Assembly: GCA_029959085.1 (NCBI GenBank)
Contig: JARWIR010000002.1
Location: forward strand, 30,766,233 to 30,830,232
Direction: 5' to 3'
Length of the DNA: 64,000 nucleotides
Source: Nemophila menziesii
Taxonomy: Eukaryota > Streptophyta > Magnoliopsida > Boraginales > Hydrophyllaceae
Made by a program: the position numbers and the translations under genes. The notes beneath the pieces were generated by a model. That model saw only the letters and a list, made by a program, of their open reading frames with translations. It did not search any database and was not told the DNA's origin. Below, piece after piece: positions 45,440-55,425 of the stretch (positions are counted from its first letter, which is position 1; every line of letters begins with the position of its first letter).

Positions 45440-45875
45440 TTCAAAAACCGCCTCTCGCAACAGCGGACCGACATGCCGGTCGCGATGTCGGCGCAAAAAT
45501 ATTACTAAATTGAATTTTATTTACCTCTGACGCAAGCCTCCTTGCGTCATACCTGACACACTAACCAGAGAATCCATCATCGCAGGCCGGCTAGCCGTTG
45601 AGATGGCCGGCATGCCGGTCGCGTCTCGCTGGGACACCTCAGACGCAGCACCTTGCGTCATACTCGACGCACTAATCAGAACTTTTCACCTTCTCGGACC
45701 GGCTAGCCGGTCAGCCTCTGGCATGCCGGTGGTGTCTCGCTGGCGTAAACATGGACGCTACGTCGTGCGTCAAAGTGGACGCAGTCAGAGTTTGGGGAGT
45801 TTTTTAGCGTGTTTGACTAGCATGCCGGTCAGCTCACCGGCTCACCGGCTAGCCGGTCATGCCTGTCTTTGAACT
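45440..45875 (-). repeat. El-9 CpG-rich palindromic zone, best preserved
   Basis: Perfect palindromes CCGGCATGCCGG (45607-45618), GACCGGCTAGCCGGTC (45697-45712) and ACCGGCTAGCCGGT (45844-45857), plus GGCATGCCGG near 45720 and GCATGCCGGTC near 45820. A second motif, TGACGCAAG or its complement CTTGCGTCA, recurs at about 45529-45549, 45650-45662 and, diverged, near 45768. Two segments of about 115 bp (near 45590-45690 and 45700-45780) look like diverged tandem copies. An 89-codon frame crosses it but is probably a by-product of the repeats. Confidence 0.78.
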
Positions 45876-46024
45876 CCAATTTTTTCGTTTTTTCATCGTT
45901 TCGACCCCAAACTCATGACTCTTTTACCCCTGAAATCATCAAAAACAACTACCCTTCCTCATTTCTTAATAATAAACACTAAATTAACGAACTTCATCTA
46001 ATATACACTATAAAAATTTACAAG

Positions 46025-46093
46025 ACTTAAACTAATATACAATGAATTGGCTTTTGTTTAACGTCGTTAAGCTCGACAGGTTACCTAACGCTT
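46025..46093 (-). other. El-9 linker after integrase
   Basis: Minus-strand GAGCTTAACGACGTTAAACAA after the integrase stop, the counterpart of the F1 linker (shared GACGTTAAACAAAAG). Bases 45876-46024 are AT-rich with nothing recognised. Confidence 0.5.
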
Positions 46094-47403
46094 CTAAGGA
46101 GCTTTGAAGAGATACATGACCTCCTCGGGATGTGGATCTTCCAAGCGATTGGTGTCTTCACCTTCATGGTATATCTTTGATCGATGACCGTTCACCATGA
46201 AAGTACAGTTCTCGGGTGGATGTTCTATTTCTATCGCCCCACGAGGTGTAACTTTGGTCACAACATAAGGACCTGACCACTTCGATCTTAATTTACCCGG
46301 ATAATTGCTGAACTTTGAGTTATACTTCAATACCTTTTGTCCCACTACAAAGTTCTTTTCACGAATACGATTATCATTCCACCTCTTAGTGTTTTCTTTG
46401 TAAAGTTTAGCATTCTCATAAGCATGTAATCGGAATTCATCAAGCTCAATAAGTTTCATCATTCGATTCTGACCGGCTAAAGTAGGATCTAGTTTAAATG
46501 CGCAATCGCCCAATATGCACCCATTTCAAGTTCCAGAGGTAAGTGACAAGCCTTACCATAAACCATTCGATACGGGGATGCACCAACTGGAGTTTTGAAT
46601 GCAGTACGATAAGCCCATAATGCATCGTCTAACTTCATTGACCAATCTTTTTGTAGGACCAACAGTCTTTTCTAAAATAGATTTTACCTCATGATTCGAG
46701 TCTTCGTGACCATTGGCTTGTGGATGATAAGCGGTAGATACGCAATGTCTAACCCCATACTTCTCTAAAAATGTCTTCAAGTATTTATTCACGAAATGAG
46801 AACCTTCATCGCTAATAATTACTCTCGGTGTACCATGTCTAGTGAAGATGTGTGATTTCGGAAACTTAATGACTACTCGCGAATTATTAGTTGGTAGAGC
46901 AATGGTCTCTACCCATTTAGACACGTAATCAACAGCTAATAAGATGTCAAGGTAACCATTAGAAGGAACAAACGGACCCATAAAATCTATACCCCATACA
47001 TCGAATATCTCTACTTCAAGAACATTATTACGTGGCATCTCATGCCTCTTGGATATATTTCCCGTAAATTGACATCTTTCATAACTCTTAACATATTCAT
47101 GAGAATATTTCATTATTGAAGGCCTGTAAAAACCTAATTGTAATACCTTAGCAGCAGTTCGATCTCCTTTGAAATGTCCTCCATAAGGTGAGTCATGACA
47201 ACCAGCTATAATCGCTTCAGTTTCTTCCTTTGGTATACATCATCTCACTATTTGATCAGCACATACTTTGTAGAGGAAAGGATCCTCCCAAAAGAATTGT
47301 CTAGCACGGTGAGTTAATATTTTTCTTTCTTGATAAGTTGAACCTTCGGGAAAGGAATCACTTACAATTAAATTTGCAATATCAGCATACCAAGGAGTAT
47401 TTT
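46094..47403 (-). pseudogene. pol: El-9 integrase (broken)
   Basis: Minus strand, in three frames. The N-terminal part (about 47100-47400) has NTPWYADIANLIV, FWEDPFLYKVCADQIVR and [20 protein letters not shown]. Its zinc-binding segment reads HEYVKSYERCQ, where the first Cys of the family's CxxC is Tyr. The core frame (46553-47113) has DVWGIDFMGPF (first catalytic Asp), ISDEGSHF (second Asp) and HPQANGHEDSNHEVKSIL (Glu). Frameshifts near 46650 and 46510 lead to the C-terminal frame (46094-46513) with GQNRMMKLIELDEFRLHAYE, then KWSGPYVVTKVTPRGAIEIE, the GPY/F module, and MVNGHRSKIYHEGED. This is the integrase end to which the tails of the F1 elements are compared. One in-frame stop lies near 47250. 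Confidence 0.85.
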
Positions 47404-47760
47404 CTAGGTGAATCGCGATAAGCTCTCATCAGGAAATTCTTCTCTAACTACTTCAGGTCCACCATTTGATTCAGAATTTTGTGGTGAAGGTGGAGGTTGT
47501 TGAATGTTTTCAACCCATTGGTTGTTGTTGATTATTCTCAACCCACTGATGGTTCCATGCTTGTTCTTGTTGATAGTGATAAGGCGATTTTTGTTGATTA
47601 TTCCCGATCCACTGGTTGTTCCAATCATGCTCTTGCGGGTGTTGATAAGGTGGTTTTGGTGGAAGTTACTACTCAATTGTTGTAGTCCTGAAGAGTCTTC
47701 CCAATAGTCGTATGGATAGGGATCTGGGTAATGTCCTCTATACATCTTCAATAAACCTCT
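47404..47760 (-). pseudogene. gag: El-10 gag remnant with tandem repeat, joined to an RH-INT segment
   Basis: Immediately inside the El-10 leader a short frame begins MYRGHYPDPYPYDYWEDSSG. It then runs through two copies of a repeat of about 66 bp (47520-47655) which in one frame read YQHPQEHDWNNQWIGNN and YHYQQEQAWNHQWVENN. Such Gln/Tyr/Asn-rich sequence is typical of the gag C-terminus. It ends EEFPDESL, a motif at the RNase H to integrase junction of Athila pol. So gag capsid, protease and RT are missing between leader and integrase. Which element each part belongs to is inferred. Confidence 0.55.
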
Positions 47761-47893
47761 TGAGCATTACCTGAATAAAAATCTGTACAACAAAAACCAA
47801 AACAAAAACAAAAACAAAAACCAAGTGTAAAACTAAAAAAATAAATAAACAATTAAAACTACTAAAGATTAACACCGGGGTCTCACGCTACCG

Positions 47894-47911
47894 TCCCCGG
47901 CAGCGGCGCCA
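47894..47911 (-). other. El-10 primer-binding site (tRNA-Asp)
   Basis: Perfect TGGCGCCGCTGCCGGGGA on the minus strand, beside the LTR. The leader at 47761-47893 has an A-rich stretch (47792-47823). Confidence 0.88.
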
Positions 47912-47917
47912 AAAACT

Positions 47918-49689
47918 TGGTGGGCCCTGGTGTTTATTAAATTAAGTACGAAAGTAAAGGAACCACAATTACCGCAAGTGTACGGTTGTCCAAGTAATAT
48001 TCGATAAATCGAGTTCGTTCTCAGGGACGGATTAGGTTCAACTCCAGTATTAATCAGATAGCAAGAATAATTGTTTAACAGAAAAGTAAATAATAGATTT
48101 TTGTTTGGTTTTCTTAAAACTAAGATGCAAATAAATAAAGACTAAATTAAATTAACTAAAAGCAAATAAAAGATTGACTTCAGATAAGAGAGATACTTGA
48201 GTCTCGCAAGGAATCCACCTAATTAATATAACCTATGCTATGTTTAAGGGTAGAATTGGTATTAGTATACTAGTCGGGACTCTAATATCTCCTAGCCCCC
48301 TGTCGGGTGGACCTAAGAGCTATCCTAAAGTATCATAAACACCTGTATGGTCGAATATGCCTCTTCGGATGATATGATTTTACCTCTTTGGCTATGTAAC
48401 TAGTTAAGCCTGTCGGTCAATAACGGACATTACACGGGTATTACCTAGATCTGTATTCAAACCCCCCTTGTCGGATGATCACTTCGCCACTAAAGTGAAT
48501 AGCCCAAATACTAACAGCTAATTCTAGTTGCACGGAAAAGAATTAGTAAATAAGAACAAAGTAATATCCAATATCTAAGACTCAATTCAGCTTAAATCTA
48601 ACCAATCCAAAATTCAAAACAAAGATTAAATTAACTAGGGTTCATCCCTTTATTGCAATTCTCAAGTATATGAAAGTTTAGCTCATGATAAATTTAAATA
48701 CTGAAATTAAATAGAAAGATATCATATTCAATTACAGAAAAGAAATATATAACCTAAGGATTAGATGACTGTTGATGGAAGAACAGAATTCCTCCAGCAC
48801 TAGCTTCTCCTTTGCCTTCTTGCTCTGAAGTGGTTGACTCTCTCTCTAAGGATGTATGAATTGAGTAAAATAGGAGAGGTACTGAATTATGAGGTCTAAG
48901 GGGTGTATTTATAGGTGTTAGCAAGTCCTAGGTCGAATTACTTGGAGTGGAAGACAAGTCAAGAACTCTTAAATTCGTAGCCCTAAAATCTAGGAAAGGT
49001 AAGATTCTGCTACTGATTTGATTTGGTCACATCTCATTCAATACTTATCCGTTTGAGGCGTTCCAATATATGAAACTGCTTGACTCGGAAAGAGATTTCT
49101 ATTGCTGCAGACCACTCATCCAGATTCCTAGCCCATATTAATTTATGGACTCGTCTTTGAAACATGGCTGGAATTTCAGATTCATAAGGCAGTTTTATCT
49201 TTTCCTTCTTTGCATATATCCTTCCTTAATCTTCTTATTTCCATGTAAATCTCTTTCCTTTACTTCTTTATCTCGACTTGGTCTCTAAGTAATTACCATA
49301 TATCTTTTAAAGCTTCATAATGAATAAACAGTTAAACCGCATATGCTTTAAAAAGAATAAATCAATAATTCAAGACTAGAAATAGGAAAGTGTACTCTAA
49401 AAATAGAAACTCGAGTAAAAGTACTTCCTAACACATTAAAATACCCTAAGACTTTAATTCTCACTTCTCCTCCTTGGATTGGTCTTTCATGAAATTCAAG
49501 AACCGACTAACTTTGCACTAAAAACAATCAAATTTACGCACAAAAGCTCATAAAACGCAAATAGTCAATTTCCAAGGGGAGAAAGTGCAATATGATCAAA
49601 TAAGCCTAAAATTCTATCAAATAAGTCATTTATTCACCTAAAAGGATGTCTCCAAAGGGCTAATAATTAGAACAAACAGGGAGACATCA
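47918..49689 (-). repeat. El-10 5' LTR, mosaic of F2 and F1 (1772 bp)
   Basis: Minus strand, start near 49689 with the terminal inverted repeat (49644-49689) and end CCACCA at 47918. The outer U3 portion (about 49400-49689) and the inner portion (47918 to about 48890) follow F2 (El-2, El-9). The segment at about 48890-49400 follows F1, including its TATA block (TATAAATA at 48906-48913) and 'cttggagtggaagacaagt'. This accounts for its extra length. Its right flank is El-9 gag at the LLCGGG segment; a matching 3' LTR is not present. Confidence 0.8.
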
Positions 49690-50499
49690 ACCACCACATA
49701 ATAAACCTAAATCTTTTCTTGATTTCCCATCAAGGCCGTTATAAAAAAAATTCAATTGTTGTTGTTCTGAAAGGTCATGATTGGGGACTCTTCGCAAATA
49801 GTTCTCGAATCTCGACCAACTTCTACCCAAAGCTTCATCATATTCTTGTCGGAAATGTGTTAGCTCGAGTTGAGCATCTAATCTCATGTTGGATGGGTAG
49901 TATCTGTCGAAAAACGCAGCCTGTAACTGTTCCCAATTCGTAATCTTTCCAGGCTCTTGTGAATCATGCCAATCACTCGCTCCATCTTTCACGAAAAATC
50001 TGAATGTAGAAAAATACATTTGCTCTTTTGTTACTCCTTGAGTGATGTATGAATCGCAGATTTGCATAAATTTTTGTACTGCGCGAATAGGATCTTCTCC
50101 AGGCTTGCCACGAAAATTCCTGAAATTCTGAAATTGAGCTAACATACCCGAATCTGGACGGAATCTCGGAACATCAATATTGGCTGGGCCAATTCCAAGA
50201 GGAGGACCAAGGAATGGTTCTTGTGCTGGACCAGTAAGGAACCATGGATCAGCTACTTGGACTTGGACTTGAACTGGATGATTAGGAGGATTAAGAGGTG
50301 GGACTAGGCCGTTCTGGCCATTCTGACCATTCTGACCATTGTTCTCAACCGGCAGGTCAGCCATCTCTCTAGCTAATATCTCTTCTAACTCTTGTGCTTC
50401 TTGTTCTCTTCTTTTCTTGTTAGCAAGTCTGACTAATGATTCAGGATTGTCAAGGATCGGAGGTAATGTCTCAAGATCCTTAAAGAGTCTCCTTCGCAT
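49690..50499 (-). pseudogene. gag: El-9 gag, intact frame truncated by El-10
   Basis: An open frame of 270 codons on the minus strand, from the ATG at 50499 to the El-10 insertion. Parts: a basic N-terminus (ANKKRREQEAQELEEILAREM), repeated NGQ units, FRPDSGMLAQFQNFRNFRG, QKFMQICDSYITQGVTKEQMY, FFVKDGASDWHDSQEPGKI, FFDRYYPSNMRLDAQLELTH and FENYLRRVPNHDLSEQQQL, ending DLGLLCGG. It is the cleanest capsid in the window, with no internal stop, but it lacks nucleocapsid, protease and pol. It is clearly related to the El-2 gag. Confidence 0.88.
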
Positions 50500-50605
50500 A
50501 CACCAAACCTAAAAACCTGAAAAAGATGAACAAACAATGCGTAAAACTGAAAAATAAAAATGCAACTAACACTAAAGGATAAACACCGGGGTCACACGCT
50601 ACCGT

Positions 50606-50623
50606 CCCCGGCAGCGGCGCCAA
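50606..50623 (-). other. El-9 primer-binding site (tRNA-Asp)
   Basis: Perfect TGGCGCCGCTGCCGGGGA on the minus strand, six bases inside the LTR end. Confidence 0.9.
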
Positions 50624-50629
50624 AAACTT

Positions 50630-52169
50630 GGTGGTCCTTTGTGAGTTCTAAAAATAATGCAATGCGGATAAGAGAACCACAACCGCAAGTGTACGGCTGT
50701 CCCAAGTAATATATGTGATAATATAGATTCGTTCTCAGGGACGGATTAGTTGACTCTAATGCTTATCGAATAGTAGTTAATTGCACGTAAAAGCAGATAA
50801 ATTGTTTTAAGAATGTTTGTCTGGGTTTTCTAAGACTAAGACAAAAAATTAAAATACTAAGTTAATGCAAAGATTAAACTAGACGCAAGAAAATAAAGTA
50901 GTTAACGCAAGGTATGAAAGGTAGCACTTGAGAGACGCAAGGATTTCACCTAATTATCATTCATTTCATGTATTGTTTAAGGGACAAATCGGTAAATATG
51001 TATTGGTCGGGATTCAGAATTCTCCTTACCCCCGTCAGGGTGGGACTATAGTCCACCTTCAAGCGATTAAGTCTATTCTACCCAATTGGCCATAGGATTA
51101 ACTAAGCTCGTCAGAGTCTCTAATTTCTATCCTACATTCATTAATTAGTTCTGTACCCAGACCCCCCGTCAAGGTGATCCATTCGCCACTAAATGGAATA
51201 GACTAGATACTAAGCCTATGATTGGTTAATTACGTCATTCATATAAATAAAAGCAAATAAATAAAAAATACAATTTACCCAATTTGATTTCAGTTATAAA
51301 AATCCCAAATCCAAACACATGAAACGAAATCAAATTGGGATTAACCCATTATGCGTTCTCAAGCACTATTTAAGATTAGCTCATAATAATTGAAAAGACA
51401 AAAACTAAAGAAATAATTGAGTTCATAATGTCTTACAGAATGAAATAGAAGAACCTAATTACAGAGTTGAATTGGCTGAGAATTGGAGATATAGACAGTC
51501 TCCAGCTCTTGCTTCTTCTCTTCCCTGCTCTAACTTCTTCTCTGGTGTCTGACTCTTAAGCGTATGTCTTGTGCTGAAAAAGGTGTGTGAAAATAGAAGT
51601 CCAAAGCCCTTTTATAAGCTAAAATTCGGACTAGGGCTTTTCATAGGGATTAAATGAAAATTAGAAAAGCCCAAGTCCACTAATTAAGCCCAAATCCCGT
51701 AACTGCTGCACCACCTTCACTAAATCAGCTCTAAACGGCTCGTTTCAACTCGGATTGACCTCATTCTAGTTGCTAAAGTTCCGTAACTCATTGGGCAACA
51801 ATTTCTCTTCACAAGTCAGAGGCTAAATCCACTCTTAGATGACTCAGAATCAGCAATATTTATCAACTTTCTAGATTTGCAGCTTCAATTTATCAATTCT
51901 TTCGGGATATTTCTTCTTGCTTTGACTTCATTACACGATCTTTGATTTTATTCTTTAGTTCCTCTCCTAGCTAGTATTCAAAACCTACAAATTTTCACTC
52001 AAAACAAACCATATTACGCGCAAATGTTTAATAAATAAAAAAAACTAGAATTAAAAGAGGAAAATCGATTTATTGCATATTAACACCAAAAATCTATCTA
52101 AATAGTCGAATAAACACCAAAAATGATGTCTCCCACGGGCATAAAATTAAAACATTTAGGGAGACATCA
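50630..52169 (-). repeat. El-9 5' LTR, subfamily F2 (1540 bp)
   Basis: Starts TGATGTCTCCC at 52169 and ends GGACCACCA at 50630 (minus strand). The terminal inverted repeat at 52124-52169 has 11-base perfect arms. A TATA-like stretch (TTATAAAAG) lies near 51609-51617. Followed by ATGAT at 52170-52174, the right copy of the target duplication. Confidence 0.9.
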
Positions 52170-52442
52170 ATGATCACCCTATAGCCATTAACAGGAACTA
52201 AGTTTAAGACCTCTCCATCTGGCATTGCGAAGTTGATCTGAACATGAAATTAGGGATTGTTGAGTATGTGTATATTAAACATATATGTGCATTATTTATT
52301 TAGCATTACTACATGATACTTTTTAGATGTTTTGCTCTAGGATCATTTATTGTTTTCTATTCTTCTTCTTCTTCTTCTTCTTCTTCTTCTATATTCATTA
52401 ATGACTACCTTACTCTTTTAATCTTTATTGTATCGGGACGAT
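52170..52442 (+). other. El-7 3' region, second part
   Basis: Continues the El-7 sequence interrupted at 41071 (a 'gatcaccctatagcc' block also seen in El-4 near 16025). It includes a (TTC)n run of about 30 bases at 52361-52390 and a GTATCGGGACGATAC inverted repeat just before the polypurine tract (52429-52443). Confidence 0.75.
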
Positions 52443-52463
52443 ACAACTTTGAGTTGGGGGTCT
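52443..52463 (+). other. El-7 polypurine tract
   Basis: ACAACTTTGAGTTGGGGGTCT ends directly at the TGATG start of the 3' LTR. Confidence 0.85.
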
Positions 52464-53984
52464 TGATGTCCCCATATTTGTGATATAATAATATAGGTTG
52501 GAGACATCATTTTAGGTGTATTTGAGTATTTAATTATATATTTTTATTAATATTTTGATAAATTGCTATTTCTTGTCTTGATTTGATGATTTATTATTGT
52601 TAGAGCATATTTGGTTGAATTGGTGTGTTAAAGTGAAGATTTAAAGATATATATATATAACAATATTTAAATACCAAATAAATTCTAAAGAGATAAGGAA
52701 AGAAGGTATGAAAGGAATTAAGAAATAAAAGGAAGTAGAGATAAAATAGGAAAGGAAAACATGCTAAGTAAATCTGAAATTCTGCAGCCACGTCCACTAA
52801 AGTGAAGATAACTTGAAATCGTCTTGGATCTTGGATGAGCAATAAAAATAGAAAGAGTATATAATTTTTCTACGGTCGATTCGATATAATGTAGTAAAGA
52901 ATCGGACCAATAACGAAGGAGATACTATCAAACCAAGACAACATCGTTTTATCCCTTCTCCAATATGTTAGGAAATGAATTTGAGTTGGACTTTGACTCA
53001 AATTACTTGGCTTATACTCCAATATTTTGACCTAGGGTCTTCTAAACCCTATAAATACACCCTCTTGTCATTAGAAACACATCCTTGGTCAGCCTTTAAG
53101 CCAAGAGGAAGCTTATATCAAGGGAAGAGATGACCAGAAGGAGTTGAACAACAAATCATGTCTTCCCAATCCTTCAAATTTGTAATTGTTTTCTTTTCTT
53201 TCTCTAGTATGAACTAATTCTATTTTATCTTGAGATTATCATATGGGTATGAAGCCTAGACTTGTTTTATATCTATTTTAATTTGGAATGTTAGCATTTA
53301 AATGAAATTAGTGTTTTATTCTATGATATTATGCGTGTTGGTTTATTGTCTGTAGTTCTTATGGAGGCCTACGTATAGGATTAACATAGTAATTAGATGG
53401 TCACCCGGAAGGGGTGTCTAATTATTGAAACACCGCATAAACGTCTAGTGTGCGGTAGTGATCGGGAAGGCTTGCCTAACTAGATAGTCATTAGGTTTTA
53501 AGATTTAATCACCGATCATTGCGGAGGGTCCCCTTACCCAAGTCCCCTGGTAATTGTTAGGTCGCCACCTAATTCTATCGGGAAGGGGGTTAGGAGGAAT
53601 ATAGAATCCTTGCTATTGCATATCACACAATTCTCCCTTACATGAATAGAATAAACAAGGCTAGTGGGGATAACTTGCTAGATCTCAAGCTAAACTCTCA
53701 TACTATCTTCTCTTTATTTAGTTTGTTGTCTTTACTTTATTTAGTTAATTGTTAATAGTCTTAAAACGAAACAAATATTTCCAGTCTTTTATTTCTAGCG
53801 TATTATTGTCCTAACTTTCCATTTGCACTATATATTGCATAAGTTCTTCCTGACTTTCGTAGTCTCTGAGGAACGAATCTTACTTATCATTAAAACTTGT
53901 GTACGACCTGTGATACTTGTAGTGAGTAACATGTTTAGGTTAGGGTGATTATTTCATATTTTTATCACGCCCTACTCGACACCA
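52464..53984 (+). repeat. El-7 3' LTR, subfamily F1 (1521 bp)
   Basis: Starts TGATGTCCCC, terminal inverted repeat 52464-52509, TATA box TATAAATA at 53050-53057, ends CTACTCGACACCA. It matches the split 5' LTR at 20725-21877 and 35790-35953. Confidence 0.87.
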
Positions 53985-54560
53985 GTGGGTTCAAGTATTG
54001 AAACACCACATAGACGTTTAGTGTGCGGTAGTGATCCTGATGGGCTTGCCTAACTAGATAGTCACTGGGGTTAGAGATTAACCACCGATAATTGCGTAGA
54101 AATCCCTTACCCGAGTCCCCTGATAATTGTTAGGTTGCCACCTGAGTCCACCTGGAAGGTGGTTAGGAGGAATATAGAATCTTGACTACTTTTCTCTAAG
54201 AGCTTTGATCACCCTTATATCTGGAATATATATTTAGAAGGATACGTGCATACTAGCAAACCTAAGATTTATCTCTCATCTCCATTATATTTTAGTGTTA
54301 TTATTTGCTTTAGTAGTTAATTATTATTCTCCCAATTATTCATATATTTTAATTTTCTTTTAATTTATCAATTAATCTCTACTACGTTTTGTTTCCTAAA
54401 CACGATCCTAAGCTAACAAGCTTAATCCATGCGAACAAATCTTACTTATCAACTAAACTTGCAAACGATCTGTGATACTTGCAGTGAGTATTTGTGGTTG
54501 CTAAGGGTGTGAATCATTATATGTATTTATCATTATTTTATAACACCTTTGCCACCACCA
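53985..54560 (+). repeat. El-6 5' LTR, second segment
   Basis: Resumes the LTR broken at 20724 ('attgaaacaccacatag', 'gtgtgcggtagtgatcc', 'gatacttgcagtgag') and ends CCACCACCA at 54560, before a primer site. Confidence 0.8.
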
Positions 54561-54566
54561 AATTTT

Positions 54567-54584
54567 TGGTGACACTGCCGGGGA
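54567..54584 (+). other. El-6 primer-binding site, degenerate
   Basis: TGGTGACACTGCCGGGGA, plus strand; the first half has diverged from the tRNA-Asp complement. Confidence 0.72.
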
Positions 54585-54693
54585 TTTTCCTCGTTAGTTA
54601 TTGTGTTAAGTTTTCAGTATAGTAGTTTTTAGTTGTTTTCAATTTTATCTTTCTTTTTGTTTTTGTCTCTTTCAAGTTCTTTAGGTTAGGTGT

Positions 54694-55425
54694 ATGTACC
54701 TTGATCCCGAGGACAATAAGAGCTTATAGAAAACGCTTGTGAGAAGAGGAGAAGGAAACCATGTCTTTAGTCATTGATAACGAAGATCCACCTGGGGGGG
54801 ACAATCTCAACAACATTAATCAACAAAATCCAATTCCCCCACTAGTAGCACTAGAAGGAGTGATTCCCCCTGGCATTCAACGTCGTGAACAAGATATCCC
54901 AGGTTTGGGAGCACCTTTTCGAGTTCAAACATCAGAGTTTGCCCTCCAGTGATCCAAGCCACGATATTTGGCCCGATTAGTGTGTGCTTAGTTAGTTTGC
55001 GAGCTATGGACATAACAGTGGTGCAGTAACCCAAGATCTGGTAAGAGCGATTCAGAAATTTATTCAGATTTGTGATGCCTACATTACTCAGACATTACAC
55101 GCGAGCAACACTATCAATACATGTTTCCATTTTTCTTGACCAGAGGAGTTGGTGAATGGTTCGAATGACAAGCACCAGATTCACTTACAACTTGGGATGA
55201 GCTGCAAGTTGCATTCTTTAACCATTTTATCCGAAGAGAATGAGATTGAAAGATCAGATGGAGCTTGAAAGTTTTTGTCAAGAGAACGATGAAAATGTCA
55301 GAGAGGCATGGACAAGGTTTCAACATAAATTATCAAGATGTCCATATCATGGTTATACCCCATATCTACATTTAGCAATGTTCTATCAAGGTATTGATGC
55401 ATAAAGTAGATTGAGGGTAGATAAT
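54694..55425 (+). pseudogene. gag: El-6 gag N-terminal half, truncated by El-11
   Basis: Starts at ATG 54694. LGAPFRVQTSEFALQ, a capsid segment with stops (TREQHYQYMFPFFLTR; GEWFE*QAPDSLTTWDELQVAFFNHFIRRE, with a stop in the middle) and the segment after a frameshift end at 55425, where El-11 inserted. The C-terminal half would lie beyond the right edge of the window. Protein type is close to El-1 and El-8. Confidence 0.8.

Larger units (their letters stand above)
41072..52169 (-). mobile_element. El-9, complete Athila-like element with El-10 inside
   Basis: Minus strand, LTRs at 41072-42566 and 50630-52169, perfect ATGAT duplication at 41067-41071 and 52170-52174. The LTRs are nearly identical apart from a few indels, making this one of the younger insertions. 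Internal parts from the right: primer site, gag (cut by El-10), integrase, linker, palindromic zone, TATA box, ORF3, 3' region and polypurine tract. Protease and RT are missing, probably lost in the rearrangement that also removed most of El-10. Confidence 0.85.
20725..53984 (+). mobile_element. El-7, complete element split by El-8 and El-9
   Basis: Plus strand, in three pieces: 20725-21877, 35790-41071 and 52170-53984. Removing El-8 rejoins the 5' LTR, and removing El-9 with one ATGAT copy rejoins the 3' region. The order is 5' LTR, primer site, gag, protease, GPF-like tail, linker, palindromic zone, TATA box, a shortened ORF3, 3' region, polypurine tract and 3' LTR. No RT, RNase H or integrase core is present, so it is non-autonomous. 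Its protease is closer to that of El-11 than to those of El-1, El-3 and El-8. Confidence 0.82.

Noticed and set aside
45603..45872. Open frame of 89 codons across the El-9 palindromic zone
   Set aside because: It follows the repeat structure, has no counterpart in El-3, El-7 or El-8, and lies opposite to the element's coding strand.
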